A stretch of 64,000 nt of DNA, from NCBI RefSeq assembly GCF_000350225.1, contig NW_005179287.1:1-64000 (forward strand), in the 5' to 3' direction. Each line of letters opens with the position of its first letter. Position 1 is the first letter of the stretch. This document shows positions 34,049 to 45,655 of this stretch, piece after piece. A program made the position numbers and the translations under genes. The notes under the pieces are model-generated. The model was not told the origin of the DNA. It searched no databases and worked only from the letters and a program-made list of their open reading frames with translations. The DNA comes from Chondrus crispus (taxonomy: Eukaryota > Rhodophyta > Florideophyceae > Gigartinales > Gigartinaceae).

Positions 34049-35713
34049 TTGACATCTCCTCAAAGTACGCTCCCTACTTTGCAAAGCGCAGTACTCACTG
34101 GGGCGGCACCATGACTGAAGCCATCCAGCAACGGACGGATTCCATCTTTCGAAGAGCGAAATCAGAGAAAAGCGCCAAAGCCATGAAAAAGAGGTTGTTG
34201 GACTTGACAGATGGAATACTTGGAAGGTAATCCCGAAGGGATCTCTACCCCCAAGGCCGAATATTTTTGGGGGGCGGTTTGTGCTTGCTCGCAAGAAAGC
34301 AGGCATGAATGGTGAAGTCGAAAAAGCCCTATATATGACGAAAGGTCATTGTGATATTGATAAATCTTACATGGTCCACAATATCACGAACTTACGCCAA
34401 AGCTTAACCACAATAATAGTTTCGGTCGCCGCTATCAAAGATTTTCGCATCTTCTCACACGGCGTAACCAAAGCTTACCTTCAGCGTGAGAAGAAGCTTA
34501 CCTGCAAGGTGTTTTGCTCCCAAAAAGAAGGATATGGAGCATTTTGGGCTGGCTTAGGACGACATTCACGAATTGAATAGGCCAATATACGGTATTATCG
34601 ACGCAGGAGAGTACTGGAAAGTCAACGTCGATCATCACGCCAAAGATGACTTTTGACTTGTTCCTCTACTGGGCGAGGAGTCGGTATACATGAAATGCAA
34701 CGATGAGGGCATTGACAGACGTTTGAGAATATGTGCGGACGACGGGTGCCTAGCATGGAACGGAGTGACGCAGGAGCTTACGAAGCTAACGCTTCAGAAG
34801 TTTGAATTAAGGCCGTGAGAATGGGGCAACTTCGAGTTCTTTAGAACAACTATCTCCACAGAGACGAACGGACATTTTGTGATATCCCAAAATGTCAATA
34901 TAAAACGGCTAAAGCCATTACGGCTAAAGGCGTTACCGCTAGACGAATCATTCGACTGCTTCTGATTGAACAGAGCCACACTCACTGAGGTAAGGTACAA
35001 GAGGTCTGACGCATTATATGCCATCAAAAAAGGGATAAAGATGACTGCAAGTACGTTTGGGGTGGAAAAGGTCAAGCCATTCAAAACTACGATCACATGC
35101 TTACAGCGAACTTCTGCAAGGTGCCTCCAGTTTCCCCCTCAGAAAGCAGACGCTTCATCTGCGGGTATAATCAGATGACCCATTTGTTGGAAAAGATGAT
35201 TTGCCATCACAACGCGGGTTCATCATCCATCTATGTGATAAATGAAATCCCACAAATGTGTTGGATTGCCCCACTAGGAATTCCGAGCGTGTTGTACGAT
35301 ATATCCGTAGTGGAGACGTGTACGCTTTTGCTGATGGTTTCGACAGAGCATGTATCTTTCGCCACGACCACCAAATCATATTTAAGAAGAGAATTTCACT
35401 TCAGATGCTCACGGGTTCTCTTCAAATGTTTAACGTCATCACTAAAGAGTCCTAAAGGACATAAAAACGGCTGATGATTCAAATTGTATCTGTGTGTCAA
35501 TGCTACGACCGAGATGAAATATCTCACGTCAGCTTGGTATCGTCTGAAAACAACTTGGTCGATGGGTTGCCAAAAGAATGTCCCAATGACGCTGTGGAAA
35601 AGCTCCTGGATACTCAAGACCTGAACACCATGCGAAAATGGATTGTCTGGACTCGGGCAAGTTATACTTCTAGAAATTTCCGTGTCAAAATGACTATCAA
35701 TATAATCTGAAGA

Positions 35714-36899
35714 TGCTTCACCACACGAATGGGTCAAGCGGTGAGAGCCCAACTTGCCTTTCTTTAGGGTTATATTTAAGTAGTATATAAGGAAAGGACC
35801 TAGGCACCTTGGGCGTGGGTCTGACCGGGGTTAGTACTCAACCGAACGATCGACAGAACAACCCTTGAGAACGACACTCCAGCGACACGGAGGTTCATGA
35901 GGGTTTGGGAAGCACGAAGTAGGCTTCTCCAGACCTCAATAACCTGTTCAATCCATTCCCTTCAAATTCTTGAGTTAAAATCCCACAGCCACGACCCTTC
36001 GGAGTCGGCGGTGGTCAACGGATTTCGGAAGACATATCATAATTGGGCCAACTCGGATGTTGAATTGACGGAGACAGCAATGACGGAAGCAGCATCACAA
36101 AAAGAATGAATGCGGTAAAGTCTCATCCACCATTGGCTTGTCATATGATATCTGTGAAAGAATTTTAATGTAAATTTGCATTTTACTGTAGTGGAAGATT
36201 TTATATGATTTTAGGGGGACGCTCGCAGACGGTCTGGGAGATTCATGCCGGGCGAGGGTACGCTTCGAAAAGGACTAAAGCGTGGATGGTTACTGGCGCG
36301 TGGGAACAAGGGGCACACACACCCCCGGGACGCACCACGCTTCCCCAGAAAACCAACCATCCCCTTTTGCCAAACACATTCCACGTCCTGTTGTGAAATC
36401 AGTTATTATAGACGGAACAATAGATTCACATTTTTCTCTGTACTTTGCTTTCGAGAGCGCGATGAGAGTTCAACTGGCTATAGGGGTACCATTGTGGATC
36501 GTAGTCCGATTCATTTTTATATGCCTCATTACCACTACCGCTTTATCAAGGTTGTGGTCGTCTGGCGTGGCCTACAGAGCTGGGTGGGGAGTGACTGCGA
36601 GATCAGCCGTACAACTCGAGCCCAGAGCGTATAATAGGAGCTCACTACACCCAGTTTTTGTATTTAGTGTCACGAACACTAATTCAGTGACCGCCACGAT
36701 CTTCGATTCACAGGAAATAGAATACGTGATGCTAAATGTTGTATGGCACTACATTCTGCGTTACATAAAATAGTATGAGTGATTCTAATGAAGTGCACGA
36801 AAGTAGTATCATTGTTGAATCGTTTCAAAAATGCAGTCTGTTACAGTTTAATCACTCTCTACTGGAGTTCCATCGAAATGGGCACCAAATGTTTGAATA
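35714..36899. other. Unassigned; dispersed repeat and one ORF
   Basis: At about 36046-36150 is a second, short copy of the repeat that holds the 15-bp minisatellite at 13345 (GGCCAACTCGGAT, then AGCAATGACGGAAGC, then CTCATCC). A plus-strand ORF at 36282-36773 (about 163 codons) has one strongly hydrophobic segment (LWIVVRFIFICLITTTAL) that could be a signal anchor, but no family match. I would not call it a gene on this evidence. Confidence 0.35.
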
Positions 36900-37134
36900 A
36901 TCTGCTACAGTTTCGGTAGTAATTGGCGCTCCTCCCACTTTCCGTTAACTTTCAACGCCATCCCCGTCAGGATCATAGCCTTACGAGAATATGATACATC
37001 GTCAGCATCTTTCTGCCTCTTCACAGAATGCACAGATTTAACTTCCAGCTCTAAAAAGAACCTCTTCCTAGTATGGGAATCTTCCCCTATGTTTTAGTCC
37101 ATTTATCCTCCATGATCGCTTCTATTTTATGTTT

Positions 37135-37184
37135 TTCCCAGCGAGTTGGCCACACACTTAAGTGTGTGGCCAACTCGCTGGGAA
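37135..37184. repeat. 50-bp perfect palindrome inside transposase
   Basis: Arms 37135-37159 and 37160-37184 are exact reverse complements centred on CTTAAG. The left arm (minus sense) continues the transposase protein (WEKHKIEA downstream of it). The other arm is an extra inverted copy that replaces expected coding sequence. Confidence 0.95.
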
Positions 37185-38145
37185 GATAACAATTGTTATC
37201 TTTTCAATTAGAAAGGAGTCACACGGTTGAACATAGTCAGTAAGGTGTGGCTCGAAGTGCCTCAGCTGCGTGTTAATACGCTACAAAGCTGATGAAAACT
37301 CAGGCGTCTCACTATGACCTGAACAATTGTCAACATAAAGAATGCGCTTCCTTCCATTAGGTAATGGACGAATCAATTTTCGTTCCGACAGCCACTGTGG
37401 CATCACAGTTGTATCTATCCACCTCTTCGGTCCTGACCTATGCCAACCGCGAGCAATGTCATCCGGTAACCCACGAATAGGATAGGCACGCTTATCATTT
37501 TTGAACACCATGAACGGTGGTTCAATTCTTGCGTCTCTTCCGCCATTTATGCGGACCACCATCGTCATTCCGAAACCCAAACTAACAGCGTCAGCATACT
37601 TCACTTCTTAATCACCAGCAAATCCCAGTGTCCGACTATTGTCATAATCAATGACAAAATGGGTTTCATCGGCGTTTCCAATATCATCCTCCTTCAACAA
37701 GCCATTCCCAAATCCTTTTGAAAGCACGCCCAAGTGGAAGGCCACCTGTTTTCGTAAGAATGCAAGCTTCGAAGGACTTACTTGGTGCTTGCCAGTATGT
37801 GCTCTGCTGACGATTTCAAAGCGATCAGCAAACGATCGTGTAAATCGTGAAGTAACAAATGAGCTCATTTTCCAGCCACTTCGAGGGTCGAGCACTTCAT
37901 GTAGGTAGTCTTCACAAGAAGTGTTCTCCAACAAAAAGACCCAAATACTGCAGATTCTTACAATTGAATTTAACCCCGAGCTTACGAAGCCGATCAAATT
38001 CTTCACACCAGTCCTGGTGTAGGGCATTTACCCACTTAGCCCGCTTTCTACCTCGTCCTTTTCTTGCCTTCAGGTTAACAGGCGTTCGACCATTAGCAGT
38101 TATTCGATTTACTGTAGAATAAGTTCTTCGAAGTGTGGATCTACC

Positions 38146-38877
38146 TGTGGGAGAACAGGTACCGACAGGTGTCGGTAAATGTGACGACCAGGAGGGAGAT
38201 CCCGTACGGGTAACCAGACGATACTGGAAAGGCAGGGGATAAATCCGGGTGTACACGGGGTCGTACCGCCACGGGTGACAGGTGGCGACGAAGTGGCCAC
38301 GTGTACCGCCGTACGTATTACGTCCCGATAGGGTACAGTAGACTAGAAGGTCCTACTGTAGGGGCGTAGTAATTAGTGTAATAGGAGTATCAGCCGGAGT
38401 CCCAGCTAGCACACGTGGTGCGTGCTCTGCCACAAGTACAGGTGGCAGGAGCACAGCCACGTGTGCCACTGTGCAGATTACTCCATGGTGGAGTACAGTA
38501 GAGGTACTCCACTGAAGTGATCCAAAGTAGAAGTGGATCACTACTGTACTGCCCGGCCGCCGGAGGTCGACGTACTTAGCGACGGATGCAGTACGCCCCC
38601 AGAGTAAAGGGGGCAGCGACCGCTGTGACCAGAACTGAGGAAAAACTTGAAGAAGCATATTGTCCCGTGCGGGTTATTCTCGAGGGCCGCAAGTGCACGC
38701 TCCCCAGTTTGGTCGTTTCACCGCCTGGTGGAAGCGTACGCCCATTGAGCCCTATCCCGTCCGGGGTTGCAATTCCATTGGCCCGTTAACCGAAGTCATG
38801 TCCACCACCCTCGAGAGATGTTGGTGGGGTTGTAATTTTACCGCTACCGTGGACATCCCCTCCGTTACGGATTAACA
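38146..38877 (-). mobile_element. Putative 732-bp solo LTR in the transposase
   Basis: This segment separates the N-terminal and hinge parts of the DDE transposase. It begins TGTGGGAG and ends ATTAACA on the plus strand (TG...CA form). It is rich in CACGTG- and TACTGTA-type strings like the Gypsy-A LTR, but is not alignable to it by eye. No target duplication is evident. The strand is a guess. It could instead be a different insertion or an intron-like segment: a good acceptor-like CTCCCACAG lies at its minus-strand end. Confidence 0.4.
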
Positions 38878-39471
38878 CCAAACCGGAAGGATCCATATTA
38901 CTACAATACCCCTGGAGTCCATAATATGGAGATACTCATGTATAAATTTCCACAGTCGTGACGCTTTGGCGATGTTGGCGCTTGCCCTCGCGCAAAACAA
39001 TACACGAAAATGTGCCACTGCTTTGCTAGCGTTACGACTGTCTCCCTCATTTTGTGCTTTTCCTACCATCCAACGAACGATAAGGGCTCGCTGACCTATT
39101 GATAGCACATTTGGAGTTCGTCTGAGACGCTCGACGCGTCCGTTATGCGCCGGAATCGGGATAGAGGGGCAGCAGTATTACGGAGGGGTTCGTGGTTGTC
39201 TGGTGCAGAAGAAAGCAGGGACTGGCATTGTCTCTGTGCTCGGCCGCGCTCAAAAGCGGCGAGGGTCGGAGATGTGGAAAGAGGTATTTGCGATAAACGG
39301 CACAAGTTGGGTGGCAAAGGAGCGAAATTGGTTTAGATCTACCGCCGGCGGAGTTTCTACAACTCGATCTATGTGTTTATGACGTCTTGCAACACTGTGA
39401 CACTATTTATTCAATCAAAAATCATTTTTGCAGCCACAGAAATTAGTGAGGGTGACAGTATAAGAGTTCTG

Positions 39472-39533
39472 ATGTAATTAGTGTTAAGTAAAAATTAGTG
39501 TCAACACTAATTTTTACTTGACACTAATTACAT
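39472..39533. repeat. 62-bp near-perfect palindrome
   Basis: Arms of 30 nt (39472-39501 and 39504-39533) differ at one position and flank a 2-nt loop. AT-rich, built on ATTAGTGT and AAAAATTAGTG. It lies just upstream of the membrane-protein remnant. Confidence 0.93.
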
Positions 39534-39559
39534 TAACTGTGTGTACAGTAGTGACCTAA

Positions 39560-41334
39560 GAAGACGCTTTAGACAAGAAATTTAAGTGGTTGCTGGTCTT
39601 TGTGACTGTTATGCTGACGGCGGCTGACCTCCTGATGAAGTTCGGATCTGGGTCCCTAGAAGTAGGGATCGGACAGATATACCAGACGGGGTACGAAGGG
39701 GCTGATGTTTACCAGCCGTTTGAGATTACCAACCGGAGTGAAGACATGTGGGTGTAAACTCTGTCTGAGGCACGGGACTTTAAAACATCGTACAATGACA
39801 CTGAACTCAGTAGTTTTACCATGGACTACTACGGGGTGACTGTAGAGGGTGTGAACCTACTCAGATCCACACGTTCTGCCGCGAGTGCCAAGGGACAGTT
39901 GCTGACTTCTCCAGATCCTGGGGATTGGGTACTTGCCGGCCGCGGAGAAAAGATGTGGTTTGCAGGAGTTTCTGGCGCCGCACTGGTAAAAGGCCGGACG
40001 GTTCTATACCTCACGGTGGAAGGATTGTATGTCTTAAGCCAGAACGATTGGAGCGAGGAGCCTTCAATTGCTATTTTAGATATGGTGTCAAAAGCACAAC
40101 TAAGCACAAATTTCGAATTTTACGGGTCCATAGAAATGGTGGTCGTTGTCGAGCTATTTGACAGGACGCCATTAATAATGCATTGTGAGAAAACACCGAG
40201 CTTCCTAATGAGTTGGTGGGTGAGGTGCATAGATCCTCGTAGTGAGCCCATGCGGATTTGGAAGCATGACAGGGAGGTGCCCACAGTTAAAGGAGTGGCT
40301 CTTAGGACCTGCGGGGTTGTGGTCAATTACGGGAAGAAGCTTGATGCTGTCATACCTTGGGGGGATTTTAAGACGGCACATACTACTTCTTCAAGTGCGG
40401 CCAGGAGGCGGGCGACGATCGAGTTCTTGAAAGGAGACGGGGTTTCCCTAGTCATATCTCAAACGGCGGCTGTGATGGCCGTACAGAATGGGACGACTGC
40501 CACCATGTTCGTGCGACTTACCAACGGCATTAGCCAGTCTGGACAGATTGCTTGCAAAGAGAAGGACTAGGAAATGAGCTTGAGCTGACTTCGGCGCTCT
40601 TTGCTCTCCAACTCAGTATTTCCAGCTACAACGCGTGGAAACTATATCGAGATTGGGCGCTGGGGTCATTGGAAGAGGTACCGACAAATGTGATGTGGAT
40701 CGACAAATCGCTTAGTGGGCGCGCGGGCGAATTAGCTTCAGACACGAGGACGGTTGCCACACTCAACGCATACGTTTTGGTTGGTATCTCGATCGTTGCA
40801 GCCATGGCCGCTCTAGGGTTGTGGATCACTTATTTCTACAGGCGCGGTCGAATGGCGGGAGCCCCTAGTATCGAGTACTTGACCATAGATGGAAGTAGGA
40901 GAGTGTTAGCAATGTCGGCGTTGGCCTCTTATAACTGCTCCAGGATTCCGCGGTCGCGGCCTAAGACCATTTTAACTAAGAGTGGGGATATGACGTGCCA
41001 CTTGGAGACCACATACTCGGAAGGCCTAGATTCTGTGGACGTTAAGAGTGCTGAGGCGGAAGGGCTGGTGCTAATGGGTCGTAGGAGATCGAAGGAGGAG
41101 GACCGAGGCAACCAGGCCAGTGATCGACGAGGCCGACGAGAGGTAAAGCAACAGACCCAGACCAAACGGGCCGCTCCAATGAGTTCGGACCCGGGAGCAC
41201 AGCCGGCAGCGTCTGAGGAACCGCCGAAAGGTTTGAAAGGCACGCCCTATGAAGTTTCGGATCTGTGGCGAGATATCGATGAGAGGAAAACCAGAGCAGC
41301 TGTGAAGCAGATGTCCCTGAGCGAGCTGGGGTAG
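39560..41334 (+). pseudogene. Remnant of a type I membrane protein, unknown family
   Basis: I do not recognise the family. A plus-strand reading begins with a hydrophobic signal-like stretch (WLLVFVTVMLTAADLL, about 39587). A long ectodomain-like region of ordinary composition follows (39821-40570: WFAGVSGAALVKG, LYLTVEGLYVLSQ, SWWVRCIDP). Next is a helical stretch, then a single membrane span (LVGISIVAAMAALGLWITYF, about 40774-40833) followed by YRRGR and a hydrophilic tail of about 150 residues. Composition and length suggest a once-real protein of more than 500 residues. About two breaks are apparent. It may be host or element-derived (an envelope-like gene cannot be excluded), but nothing nearby ties it to an LTR pair. 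Confidence 0.5.
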
Positions 41335-41743
41335 ACGGGTTATGATATAAACCTGCGCACAGTCACGCGGGATCTTAGCGAAACCTTCGAGATCGACTTT
41401 GACCCGAGGCACTACCAACGTGAAGCGAAGGTGGTTAATGGTACGATTGTGAAGATCAGATGACTGGCTAGCTTGCTGACTCGTTACCCCTTGCTTCTCT
41501 TTTGTTGAAGTTCTGTGTGTTTTATTTTCTACAGTAGAGTTGCTGCCCGAGATACAATTTATACTACTGTGCATCTGCAGATGTGGTCTCAGTGCGTTCT
41601 AGATCATATGCCGAAGTCGGCCTCAATTCTGCTGAATTGAGGAAATCAATACAGTAGCTTGTGGGATAGGGCCATTGACTACAGGTCCGATAACACCGAA
41701 TCCAATCTAGCTGTGGTGTCACTACAGAACAGTGCTAACGTAT
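41335..41743. other. Intergenic, nothing recognised
   Basis: Ordinary-composition DNA downstream of the membrane-protein remnant, up to the TIR of the next element. No motif or repeat seen. Confidence 0.35.
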
Positions 41744-43164
41744 TGCCCGCGCGATAACTGCAAGCCCCGATAACTGCAACTACCCGATAAATGAGAGCCC
41801 GTCCCAACAGAACCATGCCTTTCTTTCCGATATCAAGTTAGGCCATATGATTGGTCACTGCGAGGTGCCCACGTGAAAGACATTGATAGTATATATTGAA
41901 GACCTTAAGATATATATTTTAGGCTAATTACATTAAAGCAGAAGGTCAGCACAAACAATGAGATGTATAAAATGTACAAATAGAGTGGGTCCTTCAAACT
42001 ACTGTAGCAACAAATCGAATGATCATCAACATCCACTCGTGCGTCCCCACTTGCAAACTCCTCCTCTCTCCTCCTCTCCCACCATTCCCATATATCACTT
42101 ACTCCGTCTCTCTGTCTCTCCGTCTGTCTCTCTTTCTCTGTCTCTCTCTACCTCACTAGCTCCAGCTTCCTAACTCTCTTCACATCCCCAGAGTCGTCCC
42201 TCCCTTCCCATCCTCAGCTTGCTATCTCCCTCACAAAACGCAGCTTCTTACCTCCCTCACCAACTGCAGCTCCCCCCTCCCTCACCATTCTCAGCCTCCC
42301 CTCTCCTTCAAAAACCGCCGCTTCCTGCCTCCCTTTTTATCTGCAGCTCTCTTTCTCCCGGAACGTCCCCAGAGTCGTCTCCCTTCCCATCCTCAGCTTG
42401 CTATCTCCCTCATTAAACGCAGCTTCTTACCTCCCTCACCAACTGTAGTCTCCCCCCTCTCTCACCATTCTCAGCTCTCTTTCTCCCTGACCATCCCCAG
42501 AGTCGTCCCTCCCTTCCCATTTTCGGCTTTAGTTCTCTCTCACCATCTCCAGCATCCTGGCTCCCTCACCAACCGCAGCTTCTTCCTTCCCTCCCCATCC
42601 GCCCCTTTCTCCGTTTTTACTGTGGTCACTTGCTTTTGAGTTGTCTCAATCTATTTGTTGTCCAATGAAATTGCCTTTCTGTGAGGCTTACACTCCAGGA
42701 GAAAGGGCGCTTACTACCTCTTACTAAGACTGCCATGTTAATATTTGTATCAGCAGCAACCAATCAGGAGGCTCTGCGCGATTGCCACTGATGTGATATG
42801 CTGTGTTGGGACGGGCCCTGAAACGGCAAGTGGGGAACCATCTCCGGGGTCACTCAAAATTACTAAAAAATAGGACCGTTTCAGATCTGATAACTGCAAC
42901 CTTTGTAACATACCTCCAGAGCGTCATATGGGCTGTTTTGTAGGCGTTACAAAAAATTCAGTCCTCGCTCAGGCGACAGATGGTCGACGGCCAAAGATAG
43001 TCAAAATATATATATGTTTTTCAAATAAAAATTTTGAGGTGTTGGATCCTAGAATCTTATGGGATATATGCTAGGCCCTATCATAAGATTTGAAAACTGA
43101 AAATCCGCGATAACTGCAACAAAGGGGGGTCTCCCCAGGTGTTGCAGTTATCGCGCGGGCACTG
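41744..43164. mobile_element. Non-autonomous TIR element, pogo-like ends
   Basis: A perfect 20-bp inverted pair (41744-41763 and 43142-43161) contains GCCCGCGCGATAACTGCAA. Subterminal copies of GATAACTGCAA lie at about 41769, 42895 and 43108, and a second inverted pair GCCCGTCCCAACA lies near 41793 and 42804. The right end reads CAGTGCCC in outward-to-inward sense and is followed by TA, as in pogo/Tigger elements; the left end is slightly altered. The interior holds a CT-rich, partly tandem block (about 42040-42610; a unit near 42188 recurs near 42369) and no transposase. Its right end coincides with the left edge of duplication copy B. Confidence 0.75.
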
Positions 43165-43533
43165 TACTTCAGCCCGCTCCGCCTCCAGTAAATTCCGCCG
43201 TCGGGGCATCACCTTCTTCCCCGTTACGGCGTTTGAGTGCGCACGCTGCCGCAATGTCGTACTTACCCCTCCGAGGGCAAGTCTTCGATGCTTGTTTTCA
43301 ACCAACGTGGTTCAACCAAAATGACCCTGTGCATACGCCGCCCAGCGCTTTCGCACTACCCACGTGCCCCTCACGTCAAAATTGTTCATTCTTTCGGGAC
43401 ATTCATTGCGACATCGCCTTGCACCTACCTTCAAATCTACTTCTTGACTCCTCCACAAACGCACCCTCGCACGCGACAACAGTGCTTCCTTTTTAAAAAA
43501 TTATGTGCATACAGTACAACAGTACAGTAAACC

Positions 43534-45183
43534 TCACTCCTTGCCATCAAAAACCTTCTCAATCACGTCCTCGTCTTCCGCGAAAGGAACGGCGTCCCCC
43601 AGAGTCGCACCCTGACCGTACGGCCCTGGATCATGCTGTACATCCCCTGACGGCACCGCCTCCGATTTTCCAGGCCACTCTTCGTTCACTTGTTCATTTC
43701 CGCGCACCCCCACTGTCTCGGATGCCACCCCGCCCGCGTTGCCCGAACCCGGTAGCAGCGACGTCTCTGCCGCATACTCCACCGGAAACGTCGCTGCATT
43801 CATCTGTCTTGGCGTCGCCACGTTCACGCTGCCGTCCCCACCCCCCGCACTCGGCGGCGCGATTGGGTGAGGCGTGATTCGCACCACATTCGCAAAATCG
43901 CCTCCCGCCGAGTCTTGAGCAAGGGGCACCCCGATAAACCCTCCCTCGCTCGCCTCTGCTGCAATGCTGAAAGGTGATTCTGCGCCGCGTCTACGTCTTG
44001 TGACCGTGACAACGATAAACGCTACCGTAATAACAGCACAAAAACCGACTGGCAGGGCGATCGCAAGGATTGCGCCTATCTCCACCTCATCGTCGCCGTC
44101 ATCGTCTGTAGCTTCTACTGAACTCGGCCCAGGGGCAGGGTCTACGGAATTCGATGAAGTGTAATCCACTCCGACTGAGTCGAAGAATTCCCGGAAGCGC
44201 GCAACTCGTACGTTAATTCCAGGAAAGTCCAACGACCCGCACCTCAAACCCCCCTGGACTGTAGCCACCAAAATTGCCTCTCCATCCGCATCTACGGAAT
44301 CGTACTGCAGTACAGGCCCGCCACTGTCCCCAAAGCTAGTGCAAATCAATAATGAACAATGGTGTTAGTTTTTTGTCTTGCCTGTACGCAGAAGGCAAGT
44401 CATGGGAAAAGGTCGTGCGCGTTTCACTTACCAGGCCCCGCAACGTCTCTCGCGGATATATCCTGCGCATGTGTTGACGTCGGATTGCGAGAAAAATCCT
44501 CCTCCATTGTAGAGCTTGTCACACTCGTCACTTGAGACAGTCGGGACGTCGACCTGTTGCAATTGTCGCGAATCATCCAACACCGTCGCCCCTTCCTGTT
44601 CCTCAGCCGTCTCGCCAAAACCAACGATTCGGACGAAAGAGTCGGCCACAGGGATGGTGACATTCATGTTGATTTTCAACGGGACTGCCTCTTTTGGGGC
44701 ATCTGTGCCAAGCCAGACGGCGGCAATGTCATTCCGGATATTTTCTTTTAAATTATCGACACCCTCGGTGTATGCATGTGGGGCGTAGGCGATCGCCACT
44801 GGGACTTCCACGACGCTGGTGAGAGTTGTGCCGCGCACGAGAAAGGCAACGGTGTCAAGTGCGCCGATATTGCAGTGGGCCGCAGTGATCACCCAGCGGC
44901 TAGAGACGAGGGTACCAGTGCACAGGAATAATCCACCTCTGAGTAAGGCGACGACTGAACGAGCAAGTTTGAGTGAAGCGACATCGCCGTTGATGATGCG
45001 CGGAGTCACGTTGGAGATGGAGCGAGGCTGACTGGGAGGGTCATTCGTGTAGATAACGGGGCATTCCGCGGAGCGTGAGACATGGGACGGATTGAGAAGT
45101 GATGTGTTGAGGTGGGCGGCCGAGGGGGGCGTGAGAGTGGTGAAAAAAGTGAGCAAGAGCGGAATGAGGAGAGAGCGGAGCAT
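43534..45183 (-). CDS. Membrane-anchored serine protease, copy B
   Basis: Paralogue of 13946-15589 with the same structure: exons 45183-44432 and 44335-43534, a 96-bp GT-AG intron, 517 residues. Signal peptide, IINGDVA, His (TAAHC), Asp (NDIAAVWL), Ser (GDSGGP), one membrane span and RRRR are all kept. Exon 1 differs from copy A at only about three residues. Exon 2 differs more, mostly in the stalk, the membrane span and the tail (for example two extra acidic residues before the span), while the catalytic region is constant. The frame stays open upstream of 45183 through the N gap, but that extension is not credible because the Met at 45183 opens directly with the signal peptide. Confidence 0.88.
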
Positions 45184-45280
45184 AGCCGTGTCAGGCTGGA
45201 GTAAGGTGCATTGGCGGGGTGGGAAGGCTGCGCTGATACTCCTGGGAATGTAACGTAGGGAAGGGATGGGGGTGGGCAAA

Positions 45281-45371
45281 GGGGGGGGGGGGGGNNNNNN
45301 NNNNNNNNNNNNNNNNNNNNNNNNNNNNNNNNNNNNNNNNNNNNNNNNNNNNNNNNNNNNNNNNNNNNNNN
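45281..45371. other. Poly-G tract and 77-base assembly gap
   Basis: A G run (45281-45294) leads straight into 77 Ns (45295-45371), about 110 bp upstream of the protease B start. It is the paralogue of the gap at 15775-15874. Confidence 0.85.
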
Positions 45372-45655
45372 GTGAATAGATCTGCTGGATTAATCGCAGA
45401 TGGGATGTGTTGAGTGATGATAGGGGCGCGGGGGGGGGGTGTGAGTGGAAATGAGGAAACTGTGCTGGAAAGCACCTCGGGCGTACTGTACCATTTCCAG
45501 GTCTTTCAACCCTCCCTTGTGCTGTGAATGTATTCCGAACAACAACGCATGGCATGACAACCGCAAAGAAGCATTGTTGAAAGGAGAAATCTCTCCAAGC
45601 TCTTGTGGCTACCGTACAGTAGACTACCAATGGGATCGCATGAGGAGCAACTTCG

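Larger units (their letters stand above)
32700..35713 (+). mobile_element. Worn copia-type fossil, plus strand
   Basis: Fragments run in copia order on the plus strand. A GAG_pre-integrase piece (HYRHPDYASLYSVMRRLDPG near 32980) is followed by an integrase core piece (VWLDLMYLDN, VLHVVDKDTKF near 33200-33300). Reverse transcriptase follows (KSYMVHNITNLRQSL, HGVTKAYLQ near 34360-34490), then RNase H (YAFADGFDRA, SLQMFNVITKES near 35330-35455) and the tail EISHVSLVSSENN. It is clearly distant from the 4977-13134 family. It is broken in many places, old, and shows no LTRs I could define. It is interrupted by a Gypsy-A LTR at 33368-34048. Confidence 0.82.
36900..39108 (-). pseudogene. DDE-superfamily transposase, pogo-like, broken
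   Basis: Cut-and-paste transposase related to the DDE_1 (pogo/Tigger) group. In minus-strand order: an N-terminal part (39108-38872, MLSIGQRALIVRWMVGKAQ) and a basic GRGRKRAKWVNALHQDW hinge (about 38040). The catalytic core follows, with NADETHFVIDYDN (about 37640) and the second acid in YVDNCSGH (about 37320). A C-terminal tail has WEKHKIEAIMEDKW (about 37120) and SRKAMILTGMALKVNGKWEE (about 36950). Damage includes a 0.7-kb insertion at 38146-38877, a frame change between about 37912 and 38027, an in-frame TAA at 37608-37610, and a palindromic inverted duplication at 37135-37184. The family is secure. TIRs could not be located. Confidence 0.82.

Noticed and set aside
36282-36773. 163-codon plus-strand ORF with a hydrophobic segment
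   Set aside because: One hydrophobic patch alone is weak evidence; no family match and no gene signals.
42040-42610. CT-rich block as a long promoter or exon
   Set aside because: Polypyrimidine tandem repeats inside a TIR element; no start, motif or splice signals.
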